Shown here in pieces: positions 36,037 through 49,628 of a stretch of DNA of 64,000 nucleotides. The translations under genes and the position numbers were made by a program. The stretch lies in contig NZ_JAATJB010000010.1 in NCBI RefSeq assembly GCF_011927635.1, forward strand, positions 1 through 64,000, given 5' to 3'. Below the pieces are notes generated by a model. It made no database searches. It was not told the DNA's origin and was given only the letters and a program-made list of their open reading frames with translations. The stretch comes from Sphingomonas trueperi. Its GTDB lineage: Bacteria; Pseudomonadota; Alphaproteobacteria; Sphingomonadales; Sphingomonadaceae. Position 1 is the first letter of the stretch; each line of letters starts with the position of its first letter.

Positions 36037-37557
36037 ATGTTCGAACAGGCAATCCAGACCGTGCGGACGCAAGGGCACCAGCCCGCCCGCTATGGCAATT
36101 TCATCGGCGGCCGCTGGGTGGATCCCATCGAGGGCCACTGGTTCACCGATCACAGCCCGATCAACACCAGGCCGCTGGCCGAGATCGCCCAGTCCACGCC
36201 CGCCGATGTCGAGGCGGCACTCGATGCCGCGCATGCCGCACGGGTGCGCTGGGCCGCCGTCTCGCCGCAGGAGCGCGCGCTGATCCTCAACCGAGTCGCC
36301 GATCGGCTCGAGGCGAATCTGGAGCTGCTCGCGCTCGCCGAGACGATGGATAACGGCAAGCCGATCCGCGAGACCCGCGGCGCCGACGTGCCGTTGGCGA
36401 TCGATCATTTCCGCTATTTCGCTGGCTGCGTCCGCGCGTCCGAAGGCACGATCTCGACGATCGACGAGAAGACCATCGCCTATCACTTCAAGGAGCCGAT
36501 CGGCGTGGTCGGCCAGATCATCCCGTGGAACTTCCCGCTACTGATGGCGGCGTGGAAGATCGCGCCGGCGCTGGCGGCGGGCAATTGCACCGTGATCAAG
36601 CCCGCCTCGCAGACCCCGCTCAGCCTGCTGCTCTTCGCCGAGCTGACCGCGGACATCCTGCCGCCGGGCGTGGTCAACATCGTCACCGGGCCGGGCGCCT
36701 CGGTGGGCCGGGCGATCGCCGCCAATCCGCGCATCGGCAAGGTGAGCTTCACCGGCGAGACCACCACCGGCCGCCAGATCATGCAGTACGCCGCCGAGCA
36801 TCTGATCCCGCAGACCATGGAACTGGGCGGCAAGTCGCCCAACATCTTCCTGGCCGACGTGATGCAGGAGGACGACGCGTTCCTCGACAAGGCGCTGGAA
36901 GGCTTCGCGCTGTTCGCCTTCAACAAGGGCGAGGTGTGCACCTGCCCGAGCCGCGCGCTGGTGCAGGAATCGATCTTCGAGACGTTCATGGAGCGCGCCG
37001 TCAAGCGTGTCGGCGCGATCAAGGTCGGCGATCCGCTCGACCCCACCACGCAGATGGGGCCGCAGGCCTCCGAGGACCAACTCCACAAGATCCTCGGCTA
37101 TATCGATGTGGGGCGCAGCGAGCTTGCCGAGTGCGTGACCGGCGGCACGCGGGCGCTGCCGGGCGGCGCGCTCGACCAGGGCTATTTCGTCGAACCCACG
37201 GTGTTCGTCGGCCACAACAAGATGCGGATCTTCCAGGAGGAGATCTTCGGGCCCGTCCTCTCTGTCACCACCTTCAAGACGGTGGAAGAGGCGATCGAGA
37301 TCGCCAACGACACCCCCTATGGCTTGGGTGGCGGCGTGTGGAGCCGCAACGGCATCCAGGCCTATCAGATCGGCCGCGCGATCGAGGCCGGCCGCGTCTG
37401 GACCAATTGCTACCATGTCTATCCCGCGCATGCGGCGTTCGGCGGGTACAAGGAGTCGGGCTTCGGCCGCGAGACGCACAAGATGATGCTCGACCATTAT
37501 CAGCAGACCAAGAACCTGCTGGTCAGCTACGACACCGCCGCGCGCGGCCTGTTCTGA
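36037..37557 (+). CDS. NAD-dependent aldehyde dehydrogenase (ExaC-like)
   Basis: A 506-residue aldehyde dehydrogenase. It has the ExaC/AcoD-like N-terminus [13 protein letters not shown], the cofactor segment [13 protein letters not shown], catalytic Glu in [11 protein letters not shown], and catalytic Cys in [10 protein letters not shown] near residue 300. I chose ATG 36037 because GGAGG lies 5 bp before it; ATG 36025 is possible. The alcohol dehydrogenase gene follows 18 bp downstream, so ethanol or another primary alcohol could be oxidised to acid in two steps. Acs elsewhere in the window could activate acetate. Confidence 0.92.
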   Translation: MFEQAIQTVRTQGHQPARYGNFIGGRWVDPIEGHWFTDHSPINTRPLAEIAQSTPADVEAALDAAHAARVRWAAVSPQERALILNRVADRLEANLELLALAETMDNGKPIRETRGADVPLAIDHFRYFAGCVRASEGTISTIDEKTIAYHFKEPIGVVGQIIPWNFPLLMAAWKIAPALAAGNCTVIKPASQTPLSLLLFAELTADILPPGVVNIVTGPGASVGRAIAANPRIGKVSFTGETTTGRQIMQYAAEHLIPQTMELGGKSPNIFLADVMQEDDAFLDKALEGFALFAFNKGEVCTCPSRALVQESIFETFMERAVKRVGAIKVGDPLDPTTQMGPQASEDQLHKILGYIDVGRSELAECVTGGTRALPGGALDQGYFVEPTVFVGHNKMRIFQEEIFGPVLSVTTFKTVEEAIEIANDTPYGLGGGVWSRNGIQAYQIGRAIEAGRVWTNCYHVYPAHAAFGGYKESGFGRETHKMMLDHYQQTKNLLVSYDTAARGLF

Positions 37558-37575
37558 AAAGCGGAGAGGAATCCC

Positions 37576-38601
37576 ATGCGCAAGACCATGAAAGCCGCCG
37601 TCGTCCGCGAATTCGGCAAGCCGCTGGTGATCGAGGAAGTGCCGGTGCCGCAGGTGGGGCCTGGCCAGATCCTGGTGAAGATCGCGGCGAGCGGCGTGTG
37701 CCACACCGATCTCCACGCCGCGGAAGGCGACTGGCCGGTCAAGCCCAAGCCGCCCTTCATTCCCGGCCATGAAGGCGTCGGCCATGTCGCCGCGGTGGGG
37801 GCGGGCGTCACCCATGTGAAGGAAGGCGACCGGGTAGGCGTGCCCTGGCTCTACACCGCCTGCGGCCATTGCATGCACTGCCTGGGCGGTTGGGAGACGC
37901 TCTGCGAGAGCCAGCAGAACACCGGCTATTCGGTGAATGGCGGGTTTGCCGACTATGTGCTGGCGGACCCCAACTATGTCGGCATCCTGCCCGACACTGT
38001 CGGCTTCGTGGAGATCGCGCCGGTGCTGTGCGCGGGCGTGACGGTCTACAAGGGTCTCAAGGTCACGGATACCAAACCGGGCGACTGGGTGGCGATCTCC
38101 GGCATCGGCGGGCTGGGGCATATGGCGGTGCAATATGCCAAGGCGATGGGGCTCAATGTCATCGCGGTCGACATCGACGACGACAAACTGGCACTGGCGC
38201 GGAAGCTGGGCGCCGAACTGACCGTCAACGCGCTGCACGAGGACCCGGCGGCATTCGTGAAGAAGGCGATTGGCGGCGCGCGGGGCGTGCTGGTGACCGC
38301 AGTTTCGACCAAGGCATTCCAGCAGGCGCTGGGCATGGTCGGGCGCGGCGGCACCGTTTCGCTCAACGGCCTGCCGCCGGGGGACTTCCCGCTCTCGATC
38401 TTCGACACGGTGCTCAACGGCATCACCGTGCGCGGCTCGATCGTCGGCACCCGGCTCGACCTGCAGGAGGCGCTCGATTTCGCCGGGCAGGGCAAGGTCC
38501 ATGCGACCGTCGCCACCGAGCGCCTGGAAAACGTCAACAGCGTGTTCGATCGGATGCGCAAGGGCGAGATCGAAGGGCGGATCGTGCTCGACATGGCCTG
38601 A
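37576..38601 (+). CDS. adhP: Zinc-dependent alcohol dehydrogenase
   Basis: A 341-residue medium-chain dehydrogenase. Catalytic zinc ligands are Cys and His in SGVCHTDLH and GHEGVGHV. The structural zinc site is [16 protein letters not shown], with four Cys. NAD is bound by [15 protein letters not shown]. The sequence matches the AdhP/ADH-T group that oxidises ethanol and other primary alcohols. GAGAGGAA precedes ATG 37576. It is transcribed with the aldehyde dehydrogenase gene just upstream. Confidence 0.93.
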   Translation: MRKTMKAAVVREFGKPLVIEEVPVPQVGPGQILVKIAASGVCHTDLHAAEGDWPVKPKPPFIPGHEGVGHVAAVGAGVTHVKEGDRVGVPWLYTACGHCMHCLGGWETLCESQQNTGYSVNGGFADYVLADPNYVGILPDTVGFVEIAPVLCAGVTVYKGLKVTDTKPGDWVAISGIGGLGHMAVQYAKAMGLNVIAVDIDDDKLALARKLGAELTVNALHEDPAAFVKKAIGGARGVLVTAVSTKAFQQALGMVGRGGTVSLNGLPPGDFPLSIFDTVLNGITVRGSIVGTRLDLQEALDFAGQGKVHATVATERLENVNSVFDRMRKGEIEGRIVLDMA

Positions 38602-38644
38602 AGCGCCATCGACAGGGGCGGCGGCGGTTCCTAAGCTGCCGCGC

Positions 38645-39868
<1,224 letters not shown>

Positions 39869-39883
39869 GGAGATGAAGCCCTT

Positions 39884-40405
39884 TTGCTTGAAGGGCGTGT
39901 AGTGTCATGGCAGCGTGCACAGGTGTACGAACGCTATGAGCCTCCGTCAGACTTCTTGAAGGGCATTATCGCGGAAGAGGTGACGCTTGCCGACGGCCCC
40001 CTTGCGCAGGCCAACCTCAATCTCCTCATCGAACTCACGCGGGATGCGGATCGCGCAAACCGCGACTGGGCCACCATGCTCCTGAGCCAGGAGGGAGGCG
40101 ATACGCCTGCGGTGCGAGCGGTTCTTCTTGTTGCTGCGAGAGACGAAGACGCAGTCATCCGAGCGGAGGCCGCGCTGGGGCTGGCAAGCCGCGATCCCGG
40201 ACTCGCATTGCCGTTCGTGCAGGAAGCCCTGCGCGGGAACACCATTACCCCACCCATGCTGGAGGCGGCCGCGCTTTGCGCGCATCCCTCGCTGATCGAG
40301 GATCTGCGCGTCTGGGCGGAACCGTCCGACAACGCGTTCGCGGACAAGCTTGCCGCCGACGCATTGGCGGCCTGCCTGCGCGCTGAGCCGAGAGCGAATC
40401 TCTGA
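39884..40405 (+). CDS. HEAT-like helical repeat protein
   Basis: A roughly 170-residue protein of short paired helices (RAVLLVAARDEDAVIRAEAALGLASRD and similar), like HEAT or PBS-lyase repeats used in protein contacts. TTG 39884 is the longest start; GTG 39902, with GAAGGG 6 bp upstream, is equally likely and would give 167 residues. It follows the PLP enzyme by 15 bp. Function unknown. No catalytic motif seen. Confidence 0.7.
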   Translation: MLEGRVVSWQRAQVYERYEPPSDFLKGIIAEEVTLADGPLAQANLNLLIELTRDADRANRDWATMLLSQEGGDTPAVRAVLLVAARDEDAVIRAEAALGLASRDPGLALPFVQEALRGNTITPPMLEAAALCAHPSLIEDLRVWAEPSDNAFADKLAADALAACLRAEPRANL

Positions 40406-40472
40406 CCTCCCCCTCCGTCAGGCCTGCGGCGGCACCTCCCCCTGGCGGTGGAGGATTACTCCACCAAGCCCC

Positions 40473-42167
40473 TCAAGCCGCGAAAGCCTCCGCCTCCATC
40501 GCGTACAGCACCGCCGCCTTCGCCATCGCCGCCGCGCGCAGACCGAGCGCCTCGGGCACGATCTGTTCGACATAGAAGCGGGCTGCGGCCTGCTTCATCT
40601 TCAGGAAACCGGGCTCGCCGTCGCTCTGCGCCGCCAGCCGGCCGCTCTTCTCCATCAGCCAGCCGCACACCGCGACCGACAGCATCGTCAGGAACGGATA
40701 GCTCGCCGCCAGCCGGTCGTCGGCATCGCTGCCCAGCAGGTTGCGGCCGACGTCCTCGCAGGCGTCGATCAGCGACCGCAGGCCCGCATCCTCGGCCTCG
40801 GCGCGCATGTCCGCCAGCAGGCCGAGCAATGTCGCGCCATTGTCCATGCTCAGCTTGCGGCCGACCAGGTCGGCGGCCTGGATGCCGTTGGTGCCCTCGT
40901 AGATCGGGGTGATGCGGGCGTCGCGGAAATGCTGGGCGGCGCCGGTCTCCTCGATATAGCCCATCCCGCCATGCACCTGCACGCCGAGGCTCGCGACCTC
41001 GTTGCCGAGGTCGGTCGCGTGCGCCTTGGCGAGCGGGGTGAGCAGCTCGACGCGCTTGTCCGCCTCCGCGTCCCCGGCGCGGCCGCGATCGAGCTGGCCG
41101 AAGGCGTAATAGACCAGCGCCCGCGCCGCCTGGGTCTGCGCCTTCATCCGCAGCAGCATGCGGCGGACGTCGGGATGCTCGATGATCGCGGCGGGGGCAC
41201 CGCCGCGATAGCCCTGCACCCGTTCGCGGGCATAGGCGACCGCGCGCTGGGTGGCGCGCTCGGCGACCTGGACGCCCTGCAGGCCGACGTTGAGGCGGGC
41301 GTTGTTCATCATCGTGAACATCGCGCGGATCCCGCCCAGCTCGGGGCCGATCAGCTCGCCGATGCAATCGTCATGGTCGCCGAAGCTCAGCACGCAGGTG
41401 GGCGAGGCATGCAGGCCCATCTTGTGCTCGATCGAGACGACCTTGATGTCGTTGAAATCGCCCGGCGTGCCGTCGTCCTTGAGCCGGTATTTGGGCACCA
41501 GGAACAGTGACAGGCCCTTGGTGCCCGCCGGCGCACCCGGGGTGCGGGCCAGCACCAGATGGACAATATTGTCGGCCATGTCGTGGTCGCCGAACGAAAT
41601 GTAGATCTTGGTGCCCTTGATCTTCCATGTGCCGTCGCCCGCCGGTTCGGCCCTGGTCTTCACTGCGCCGACATCCGAGCCCGCTTGGGGCTCGGTGAGG
41701 TTCATCGTGCCGGTCCATTCGCCGGTCGCCAGTTTCGGCAGATACTGCGCCTGCTGCTCGGGCGAGCCGTGGTGGTGCAGCGCCTCGACCGCCCCGACGG
41801 TCAGCACCGGGCAGAGGCAGAAGCCCATGTTCGCGGTGCCCAGCGTCTCGAGGACGGCCACCGACAGGCTCACCGGCAGCCCCTGGCCGCCATGCTCGGC
41901 GGGCGAGCCGATCGTGCCCCAGCCACCCTCGACATAGGCGCGATAGGCGGCGGCGAAGCCTTCCGGCATCGTCACGCCCTGCTCGGTCCAGCGTGCGCCC
42001 TCCGTGTCGCCCAAGCGTTCGAGCGGTGCCCATTCGCCCGCGGCGAACTGGCCGGCGCCGTCGAGCACGGCATCGAGCAGGTCGGGCGTGGCCTCTGCGC
42101 TGATCTCGGACAGGCGGACGATATGGTCGAGCACGAAGCGCTGCTCGGCGGTGGCGGGGGTGAACAT
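40473..42167 (-). CDS. Acyl-CoA dehydrogenase
   Basis: A 564-residue FAD-dependent acyl-CoA dehydrogenase of the long form with an extra C-terminal domain. It shows MNLTEPQAGSDVGAVKT, the FAD segment KIYISFGDHDMADN, NARLNVGLQGVQVAERA, and the C-terminal EGTNGIQAADLVGRK near the active-site base. It would carry out the first step of fatty-acid beta-oxidation or a related side-chain oxidation. GAGAGAGG precedes ATG 42167; the frame extends further upstream without such a site. It is divergent from tsaC across 42 bp. Confidence 0.92.
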   Translation of the reverse strand: MFTPATAEQRFVLDHIVRLSEISAEATPDLLDAVLDGAGQFAAGEWAPLERLGDTEGARWTEQGVTMPEGFAAAYRAYVEGGWGTIGSPAEHGGQGLPVSLSVAVLETLGTANMGFCLCPVLTVGAVEALHHHGSPEQQAQYLPKLATGEWTGTMNLTEPQAGSDVGAVKTRAEPAGDGTWKIKGTKIYISFGDHDMADNIVHLVLARTPGAPAGTKGLSLFLVPKYRLKDDGTPGDFNDIKVVSIEHKMGLHASPTCVLSFGDHDDCIGELIGPELGGIRAMFTMMNNARLNVGLQGVQVAERATQRAVAYARERVQGYRGGAPAAIIEHPDVRRMLLRMKAQTQAARALVYYAFGQLDRGRAGDAEADKRVELLTPLAKAHATDLGNEVASLGVQVHGGMGYIEETGAAQHFRDARITPIYEGTNGIQAADLVGRKLSMDNGATLLGLLADMRAEAEDAGLRSLIDACEDVGRNLLGSDADDRLAASYPFLTMLSVAVCGWLMEKSGRLAAQSDGEPGFLKMKQAAARFYVEQIVPEALGLRAAAMAKAAVLYAMEAEAFAA

Positions 42168-42209
42168 CAGGCCTCTCTCTTGTGATCTTGTTGCTAGCAC
42201 TATAGCGCC

Positions 42210-43148
42210 TTGCCGGTGACCCCAGCAAATCCGCGCATCTTACCCTACGGCGAGGCCGCGCTCGGCGAAGCGGCGGCGCTGATTCGCGCACGTCAATGCG
42301 TCGCGGTGCCGACCGAAACCGTCTACGGGCTCGCCGCCGACGCGACCGATTCGGATGCCGTCGCGGGGATTTACGCGGCCAAGGGGCGCCCCTCGTTCAA
42401 CCCGCTGATCGTGCACGTTGCCGACATGGCGATGGCCGAGACGATCGCGCGGTTCGGCGACGAAGCCCGGGCGCTGGCGGCGCGCTTCTGGCCGGGGCCG
42501 CTGACCATGGTGCTGCCGCTGGCGGAGGGCTCGCCGGTCGCCAGCCTGGTCACCGCCGGGCTCGCGACGGTGGCGCTGCGCATGCCCGATCACCGCGCGA
42601 TGCAGGGGCTGATCCGCGCGAGCGGGCGCCCGCTCGCCGCGCCGTCGGCCAATGCCAGTGGCGGAATCAGCCCGACGCGGGCCGCCCATGTCGCGGCGAG
42701 CCTTGCCGGCCGCATCCCGCTGGTGATCGACGACGGCGCGACCACGGACGGCATCGAGTCCACCATCGTCGACCCGGCCACGCGGCGCATCCTGCGGCCG
42801 GGGCCGGTCACTGCCGAGCAGCTCCCTGGCTATAGTAGCGGCGCGACGCCGGGGGCAATCACCGCGCCGGGGCAACTCGCCAGCCACTATGCGCCGTCCA
42901 AGCCGGTGCGGCTGGGTGCCGTGCGTGCCGAGGCGGGAGAATGGCTGATCGGCTTCGGCGTGATCGTCGGCGACGACACGCTCTCCGCCACGGGCGACCT
43001 GCGCGAAGCGGCCGCGCGGCTGTTCGATGCGCTCCACCGCGCCGACGCGTCCAATCGGCCGCGGATCGCCATTGCGGCGGTGCCGCTGCACGGTCTTGGT
43101 CTGGCCATTCAGGATCGCTTGGCGCGTGCGGCGCACCCACGACCATAA
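42210..43148 (+). CDS. tsaC: L-threonylcarbamoyladenylate synthase
   Basis: A 312-residue Sua5/YrdC/YwlC-family enzyme that makes the threonylcarbamoyl-AMP used for the t6A modification of ANN-decoding tRNAs. The YrdC domain (about 1-190) has VPTETVYGLAADAT near the start, KGRPSFNPLIVHV and APSANASGGISPT. A Sua5-type C-terminal domain follows, as in the long form. The start is TTG 42210 or GTG 42216; no clear Shine-Dalgarno site is visible for either. Divergent from acyl-CoA dehydrogenase. Confidence 0.92.
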   Translation: MPVTPANPRILPYGEAALGEAAALIRARQCVAVPTETVYGLAADATDSDAVAGIYAAKGRPSFNPLIVHVADMAMAETIARFGDEARALAARFWPGPLTMVLPLAEGSPVASLVTAGLATVALRMPDHRAMQGLIRASGRPLAAPSANASGGISPTRAAHVAASLAGRIPLVIDDGATTDGIESTIVDPATRRILRPGPVTAEQLPGYSSGATPGAITAPGQLASHYAPSKPVRLGAVRAEAGEWLIGFGVIVGDDTLSATGDLREAAARLFDALHRADASNRPRIAIAAVPLHGLGLAIQDRLARAAHPRP

Positions 43149-43640
43149 GCCCGCCGCCACTTCATCTTGTCGGACTAGATACTGGTAAGATACGGAACTT
43201 CAACAGATCGGTATACGATCATCCGCTAAAATAGGGCTTTCGCGCGGCGCAAGAGGTGAAGTTGGTCATGACTGGACTGACCTGATCGGCCTGACCCGTC
43301 AGCCAATCGTTTGTCTTCGGCATTGTCGATCCAAACTGGATGATTATGCAATAAAGTCTCATTTTGGGTAGGCTGTATACGATCTTGCCTTTACAGGCGC
43401 CGCGAAGCGTCTAGGTTCCGGCGCGTCGTATAGCTTGCGCAACAAAGACGAGCGACGCGGCAACTGCTGGACGATCGTCCGCGCCGCCGTCGCCCGTTCC
43501 GGTCCGCGCGCAGGAGGGCCGGGCCAGCAGACGAGAGCGGAACCCGAATGGCGTAGAACTGCCCCCGCAGCACCGCGCCTTCGTTCCGCGGCCAGCCTCG
43601 CAAGCCGGCCGCGGTCTCGAACACCCCCGTGGGAGGGCGC
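43149..43640. other. AT-richer non-coding gap with a 10-bp direct repeat
   Basis: About 490 bp between tsaC and msrA without a convincing gene. Bases 43170-43400 are clearly lower in GC than the flanks. GTATACGATC occurs twice (43211-43220 and 43375-43384), and each copy contains the palindrome GTATAC. The right part (43440-43640) returns to high GC. It may be a remnant of inserted DNA or a regulatory region. Confidence 0.5.
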
Positions 43641-43644
43641 GGCC

Positions 43645-44190
43645 TTACGCGGCTGCGCCCTCTTTCGTGCGGTTGGCGAAGCTCTTGCGCAGCTTGCGGA
43701 GCTTGGGCGGGATCACCGCCAGGCAATAGGGGTTCCGCTGGCCTTCGCCCTGCCAATATTCCTGGTGATACGCCTCGGCCGGCCACCATTCGCCCAGCGG
43801 CTCGATCGACGTGACGATTGGCTGCGGCCAGTCGGGACGGGCACGCTCGATCGCGTCCAGCGCCTCGCGCTCCTGCTCGGCCGAATGCGGGAAGATCGCC
43901 GAGCGATACTGGGTGCCGATGTCGTTGCCCTGGCGGTTGAGCTGGGTCGGGTCGTGCGTGGCGAGGAAGATGTCGAGGATCTCGCCATAGCTGACCACAT
44001 CGGTATCGAAGCTGACGCGGATCGCCTCGGCGTGGCCGGTCTCGCCGGTGCAGACTTCCTTGTAGGTCGGGTTTTCCTTGGTGCCGCCGATATAGCCGCT
44101 TTCGACGCCCTGCACGCCGATCACGTCGTTGAACACCGCTTCCGTGCACCAGAAGCAACCCCCGGCCAGCGTCGCCGTTTCGATTGTCAT
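43645..44190 (-). CDS. msrA: Peptide-methionine (S)-S-oxide reductase
   Basis: A 181-residue MsrA that repairs oxidised methionine. It carries the GCFWC catalytic motif at about residue 11, the following VESGYIGG, and the HDPTQLNRQGNDIGTQYRS core segment. Residues after about 150 form a basic tail. There is no signal peptide, so it works in the cytoplasm. It diverges from galE over a 68-bp region. MsrB is not nearby. Confidence 0.95.
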   Translation of the reverse strand: MTIETATLAGGCFWCTEAVFNDVIGVQGVESGYIGGTKENPTYKEVCTGETGHAEAIRVSFDTDVVSYGEILDIFLATHDPTQLNRQGNDIGTQYRSAIFPHSAEQEREALDAIERARPDWPQPIVTSIEPLGEWWPAEAYHQEYWQGEGQRNPYCLAVIPPKLRKLRKSFANRTKEGAAA

Positions 44191-44258
44191 TACCAGGAAC
44201 TCCTTGCTTGAACCGCCAAGATAGGGTGGAGCCGGGGCGGAACAAAGAGGATGACGTG

Positions 44259-45257
44259 ATGCGCGACGGTGCGGTGATGGTGACGGGTGGGGCAGGCTAT
44301 ATCGGCAGCCATGCGGTGCTGGCCTTGCTCGACGCCGGCTGGCGCGTGGTGGTGGTCGACAATCTGGTGACCGGCTTCGACTGGGCGGTGGATCCGCGCG
44401 CGGCGCTGGTGGTGGCGAACATCGACGATGCCGAGGCGGTGCGCGGCGCGATCCGCGAGCATGGCGTGATCGCGGTGATGCACTTCGCCGGATCGGTGGT
44501 GGTGCCCGAATCGGTGAGCGACCCGCTCAAATATTATCGCAACAACACCGTTGCCAGCCGTGCGCTGCTCGAAAGCGTGGTGGCGGAAGGCGTGCGCCAC
44601 TTCATCTTCTCGTCCACCGCGGCGACCTATGGCATCCCCGACCAGGTGCCGATCCGGGAGGATGCGCCCAAGCAGCCGATCAATCCGTACGGCATGTCCA
44701 AGCTGATGACCGAGATCATGCTCAAGGACGTCGCCGCCGCGCATCCGCTCAATTACTGCGCGCTGCGCTATTTCAACGTCGCGGGTGCCGATCCGAAGGG
44801 GCGCAGCGGCCAGTCGACCGCGGGCGCCACCCACCTGATCAAGGTCGCGGTGGAAGCGGCGACCGGCAAGCGCGACCATGTCAGCGTGTTCGGCACCGAC
44901 TTCGCGACCGCGGACGGTACCGGGGTGCGCGACTATATCCATGTCAGCGACCTCGCCGCCGCGCATGTCGACGCGCTCGATCTGCTGATCGCGCGGCCGC
45001 AGGAAAGCCACACAATGAACTGCGGCTATGGCCGTGGCTTCTCGGTGCTCGAGGTGCTCGACGCGGTGGATCGTGTGACCAACCTTCATATCGAGCGCAA
45101 GCTGGAAGGACGCCGCGCCGGCGATCCCGACGCGCTGGTGGCGGACAACAGCGCGATCCTCGCGGCGCTGCCCTGGCGGCCCAAGCACGCTGATCTGGGC
45201 GAGATCGTCCGCGATGCGCTCGCCTGGGAGCGGAAGCTCGCCGAACGGGGGCGATAG
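44259..45257 (+). CDS. galE: UDP-glucose 4-epimerase
   Basis: A 332-residue short-chain epimerase. NAD is bound by VTGGAGYIGSH near the N-terminus. The active site Tyr-X3-Lys is in NPYGMSKLMTE (about 145-155), and RYFNVAGADP follows. It interconverts UDP-glucose and UDP-galactose for polysaccharide or lipooligosaccharide synthesis. I chose ATG 44259, with AGAGG about 8 bp upstream; the longer frame overlaps msrA. No other sugar-nucleotide genes are beside it. Confidence 0.94.
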   Translation: MRDGAVMVTGGAGYIGSHAVLALLDAGWRVVVVDNLVTGFDWAVDPRAALVVANIDDAEAVRGAIREHGVIAVMHFAGSVVVPESVSDPLKYYRNNTVASRALLESVVAEGVRHFIFSSTAATYGIPDQVPIREDAPKQPINPYGMSKLMTEIMLKDVAAAHPLNYCALRYFNVAGADPKGRSGQSTAGATHLIKVAVEAATGKRDHVSVFGTDFATADGTGVRDYIHVSDLAAAHVDALDLLIARPQESHTMNCGYGRGFSVLEVLDAVDRVTNLHIERKLEGRRAGDPDALVADNSAILAALPWRPKHADLGEIVRDALAWERKLAERGR

Positions 45258-45276
45258 GCAGCGGCCTTCGCGGCTG

Positions 45277-45749
45277 CTATTTGCCGGCGACGCCCCGCTG
45301 CTCGTCCGGTGTCGCCGCGCGGTGGCCGTAGCTGAGCACGGTCGTGATCCGCCAAGCGCCGTCTTGCTTGGCCCAGACCATCACGAACTTGGCGATGCCT
45401 TCGCAGCGGCCTGTCGCCAGTTCGCAGAAGCGATGCTCGCCTTCCTCGATCGCACCATAGTCCTTGATCGGATGTACGCGGAACGAGGTGTCGATCCGCT
45501 CGCGCCGCACCTTGCCGCAGATATAGTTGCGCACGCCGTCGACCATCGCCTCGCGGCCGAAGGTCGCCCGCCATTGTCGTGGTAGAAGGCGACCTTGGGA
45601 TCGAAATAGCTGGAGAAAGCGGGCAGGTCGCAGCGGTTGTACGCGTCGAAGACCCTTGTATCGAGCGCGCTGATTTCCGCCGTCAGTGCATCGGCAGCGG
45701 ATGGGTCCGTTGCCGCGAGCAGCACGGCGATCAGTGCGATGGCGGTCAT
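45277..45749 (-). pseudogene. Frameshifted NTF2-like / SnoaL-type protein
   Basis: Two frames together read as one NTF2-like protein. The first (start ATG 45749) gives a signal-peptide-like MTAIALIAVLLAATDPSAADA and ends its sensible part at YFDPKVAFYHDNGG. The sense then jumps to another frame giving AMVDGVRNYICGKV and FVMVWAKQDGAWRITTVLSYGHR, up to stop 45277. The break is near 45566-45572, in a GGCGGGCG run; one lost base would explain it. It may be a real pseudogene or a sequencing error. The family is DUF4440/SnoaL-like, of unknown role, probably exported. Confidence 0.7.
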
Positions 45750-45880
45750 GCGTTTCCCCCGATGCACGCCTGACGCGCGCGTGGCGGGAGCCTAGCCCCT
45801 GTCGTTCCGCACACAAACAACGCAATTGGCCCGGGGGATCGCTCCCCCGGGCCGATACTGTTTCCCGAAGCGGGGAAGGC

Positions 45881-48202
<2,322 letters not shown>

Positions 48203-48340
48203 TCGGATACAACTCCAGTCGGGCCGAAAGGGTGCTGAGCCCGTCTTCCCCTATGTCGGGAGTGGCAGGCCCCGCATCAAGCGCTGCGGCCCCGCACCGG
48301 AGGATCGTGGCGTATCGCCCGAGTTCCGGTGCCTTGACGC

Positions 48341-48538
48341 TCATCTCTTAAATAGAGCGTCAGCGCTTGCACGATGGTGAACGGCGCGTTGAATCTTTTC
48401 GCGACATCGGACGATCTCGGCTTCGAGCACCAGGATTCGCGCCTCTAGTTCGGCCACCGAAAAGGGGTCGAGGTCCTGGCTGGCCAGCTGCACCGCGAGA
48501 TCGTCGGATCGACGCGGAAGATTTTCGTCGGCGTCCAT
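48341..48538 (-). CDS. DUF1192 family small protein
   Basis: A 65-residue acidic protein matching DUF1192: an N-terminal LPRRSDDL, then QDLDPFSVAELEARILVLEAEI, and a C-terminal HRASADALF. The middle is one amphipathic helix likely to form a coiled coil. The family is common in alphaproteobacteria and has no settled function. Its stop, TGA, is at 48341-48343. It is divergent from the quinone oxidoreductase gene. Confidence 0.8.
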   Translation of the reverse strand: MDADENLPRRSDDLAVQLASQDLDPFSVAELEARILVLEAEIVRCREKIQRAVHHRASADALFKR

Positions 48539-48617
48539 GCGACGAAACGTTGACCCTGGGGAGGTCGATGTCAATAAGGCCTCGAAGTTCCCCTTAGGCC
48601 AAAAAGCGACGAACCGA

Positions 48618-49628
48618 ATGATCGCAGCCGAAATGATGCTGGCCATCGACCCCGATGCGCCGGGCGGCCCCGAAGTCCTTGTCCCCGTGGCACGACCGAT
48701 CCCCAAGCCTGGCCCCGGCGAGGTGCTGGTGCGAGTCGCGGCGGCGGGCGTGAACCGGCCGGAAGTGCTGCAGCGACAGGGGAAATATCCGCCCCCGCCG
48801 GGTGCGCCCTCGATCCTCGGTATGGAGATCGCCGGCACGGTGATCGCGCTGGGGGAGAGTGTCGACGACTCGCTGCTGGGCAAACAGGTGTGCGCGCTGA
48901 TCGCCGGCGGGGCCTATGCCGAATACGCGGTCGCGCCGGCTGGCCAGTGCCTCGACGTGCCCGAGGGGCTGAGCCTCGTCGAGGCGGCGGCGCTGCCCGA
49001 GACGCTGTTCACCGTCTGGTCGAACCTGTTCGATCGCGGCTGGGCGCAGCCGGGCGAGACCGTGCTCGTCCATGGCGGCACCAGCGGCATCGGCACGATG
49101 GCGATCGCGCTCGCCAAGCTGTTCGGGCTGACGATCCTAGTTACCGCCGGATCGGATGAGAAGTGCGCGGCAGCCCGCAAACTCGGCGCCGACCTCGCGA
49201 TCAACTACAAGACCCAGGATTTCGTCGAGGCGGTAAAGACCTTCACCGACGGCAAGGGCGTGCAGATCGTGATCGACATGGTCGGCGGCGACTATGTCGC
49301 GCGCAACCTCCAGTGCCTGGCCGAGGATGGCCGCCACGTCTCGATCGCGGTGCAGGGCGGGGCGACCGCGACGATTCCCGTCTGGGACGTGATGCGCCGG
49401 CGGCTGACGCTGACCGGCTCGACGCTGCGGCCGCGCTCGGTGGAGTTCAAGTCGCTGCTCGCGGATGAGCTGCGCCGCCATGTCTGGCCGCTGGTCGCCG
49501 AGGGCAAGCTCAGGCCGATCATCGACCGAACCTATCCTCTCGACGAGGCGCCCGAGGCGCACCGGCGGATGGAAGCGGGCGAGCATGTCGGCAAGATCGT
49601 GCTGACGATTCCCGACCAGCCCGCCTGA
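48618..49628 (+). CDS. NAD(P)H-quinone oxidoreductase (zeta-crystallin-like)
   Basis: A 336-residue medium-chain oxidoreductase without zinc ligands. VRVAAAGVNRPEVLQRQGKYPPP is the substrate-side start, and LVHGGTSGIGTMAIALAK binds NADPH. The family includes QOR and TP53I3-type quinone reductases that protect against quinone stress. Starts ATG 48618 and ATG 48633 are both possible; the frame also continues upstream. The Gly-rich motif GGTSGIG differs slightly from the usual AAGGVG. Confidence 0.88.
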   Translation: MIAAEMMLAIDPDAPGGPEVLVPVARPIPKPGPGEVLVRVAAAGVNRPEVLQRQGKYPPPPGAPSILGMEIAGTVIALGESVDDSLLGKQVCALIAGGAYAEYAVAPAGQCLDVPEGLSLVEAAALPETLFTVWSNLFDRGWAQPGETVLVHGGTSGIGTMAIALAKLFGLTILVTAGSDEKCAAARKLGADLAINYKTQDFVEAVKTFTDGKGVQIVIDMVGGDYVARNLQCLAEDGRHVSIAVQGGATATIPVWDVMRRRLTLTGSTLRPRSVEFKSLLADELRRHVWPLVAEGKLRPIIDRTYPLDEAPEAHRRMEAGEHVGKIVLTIPDQPA

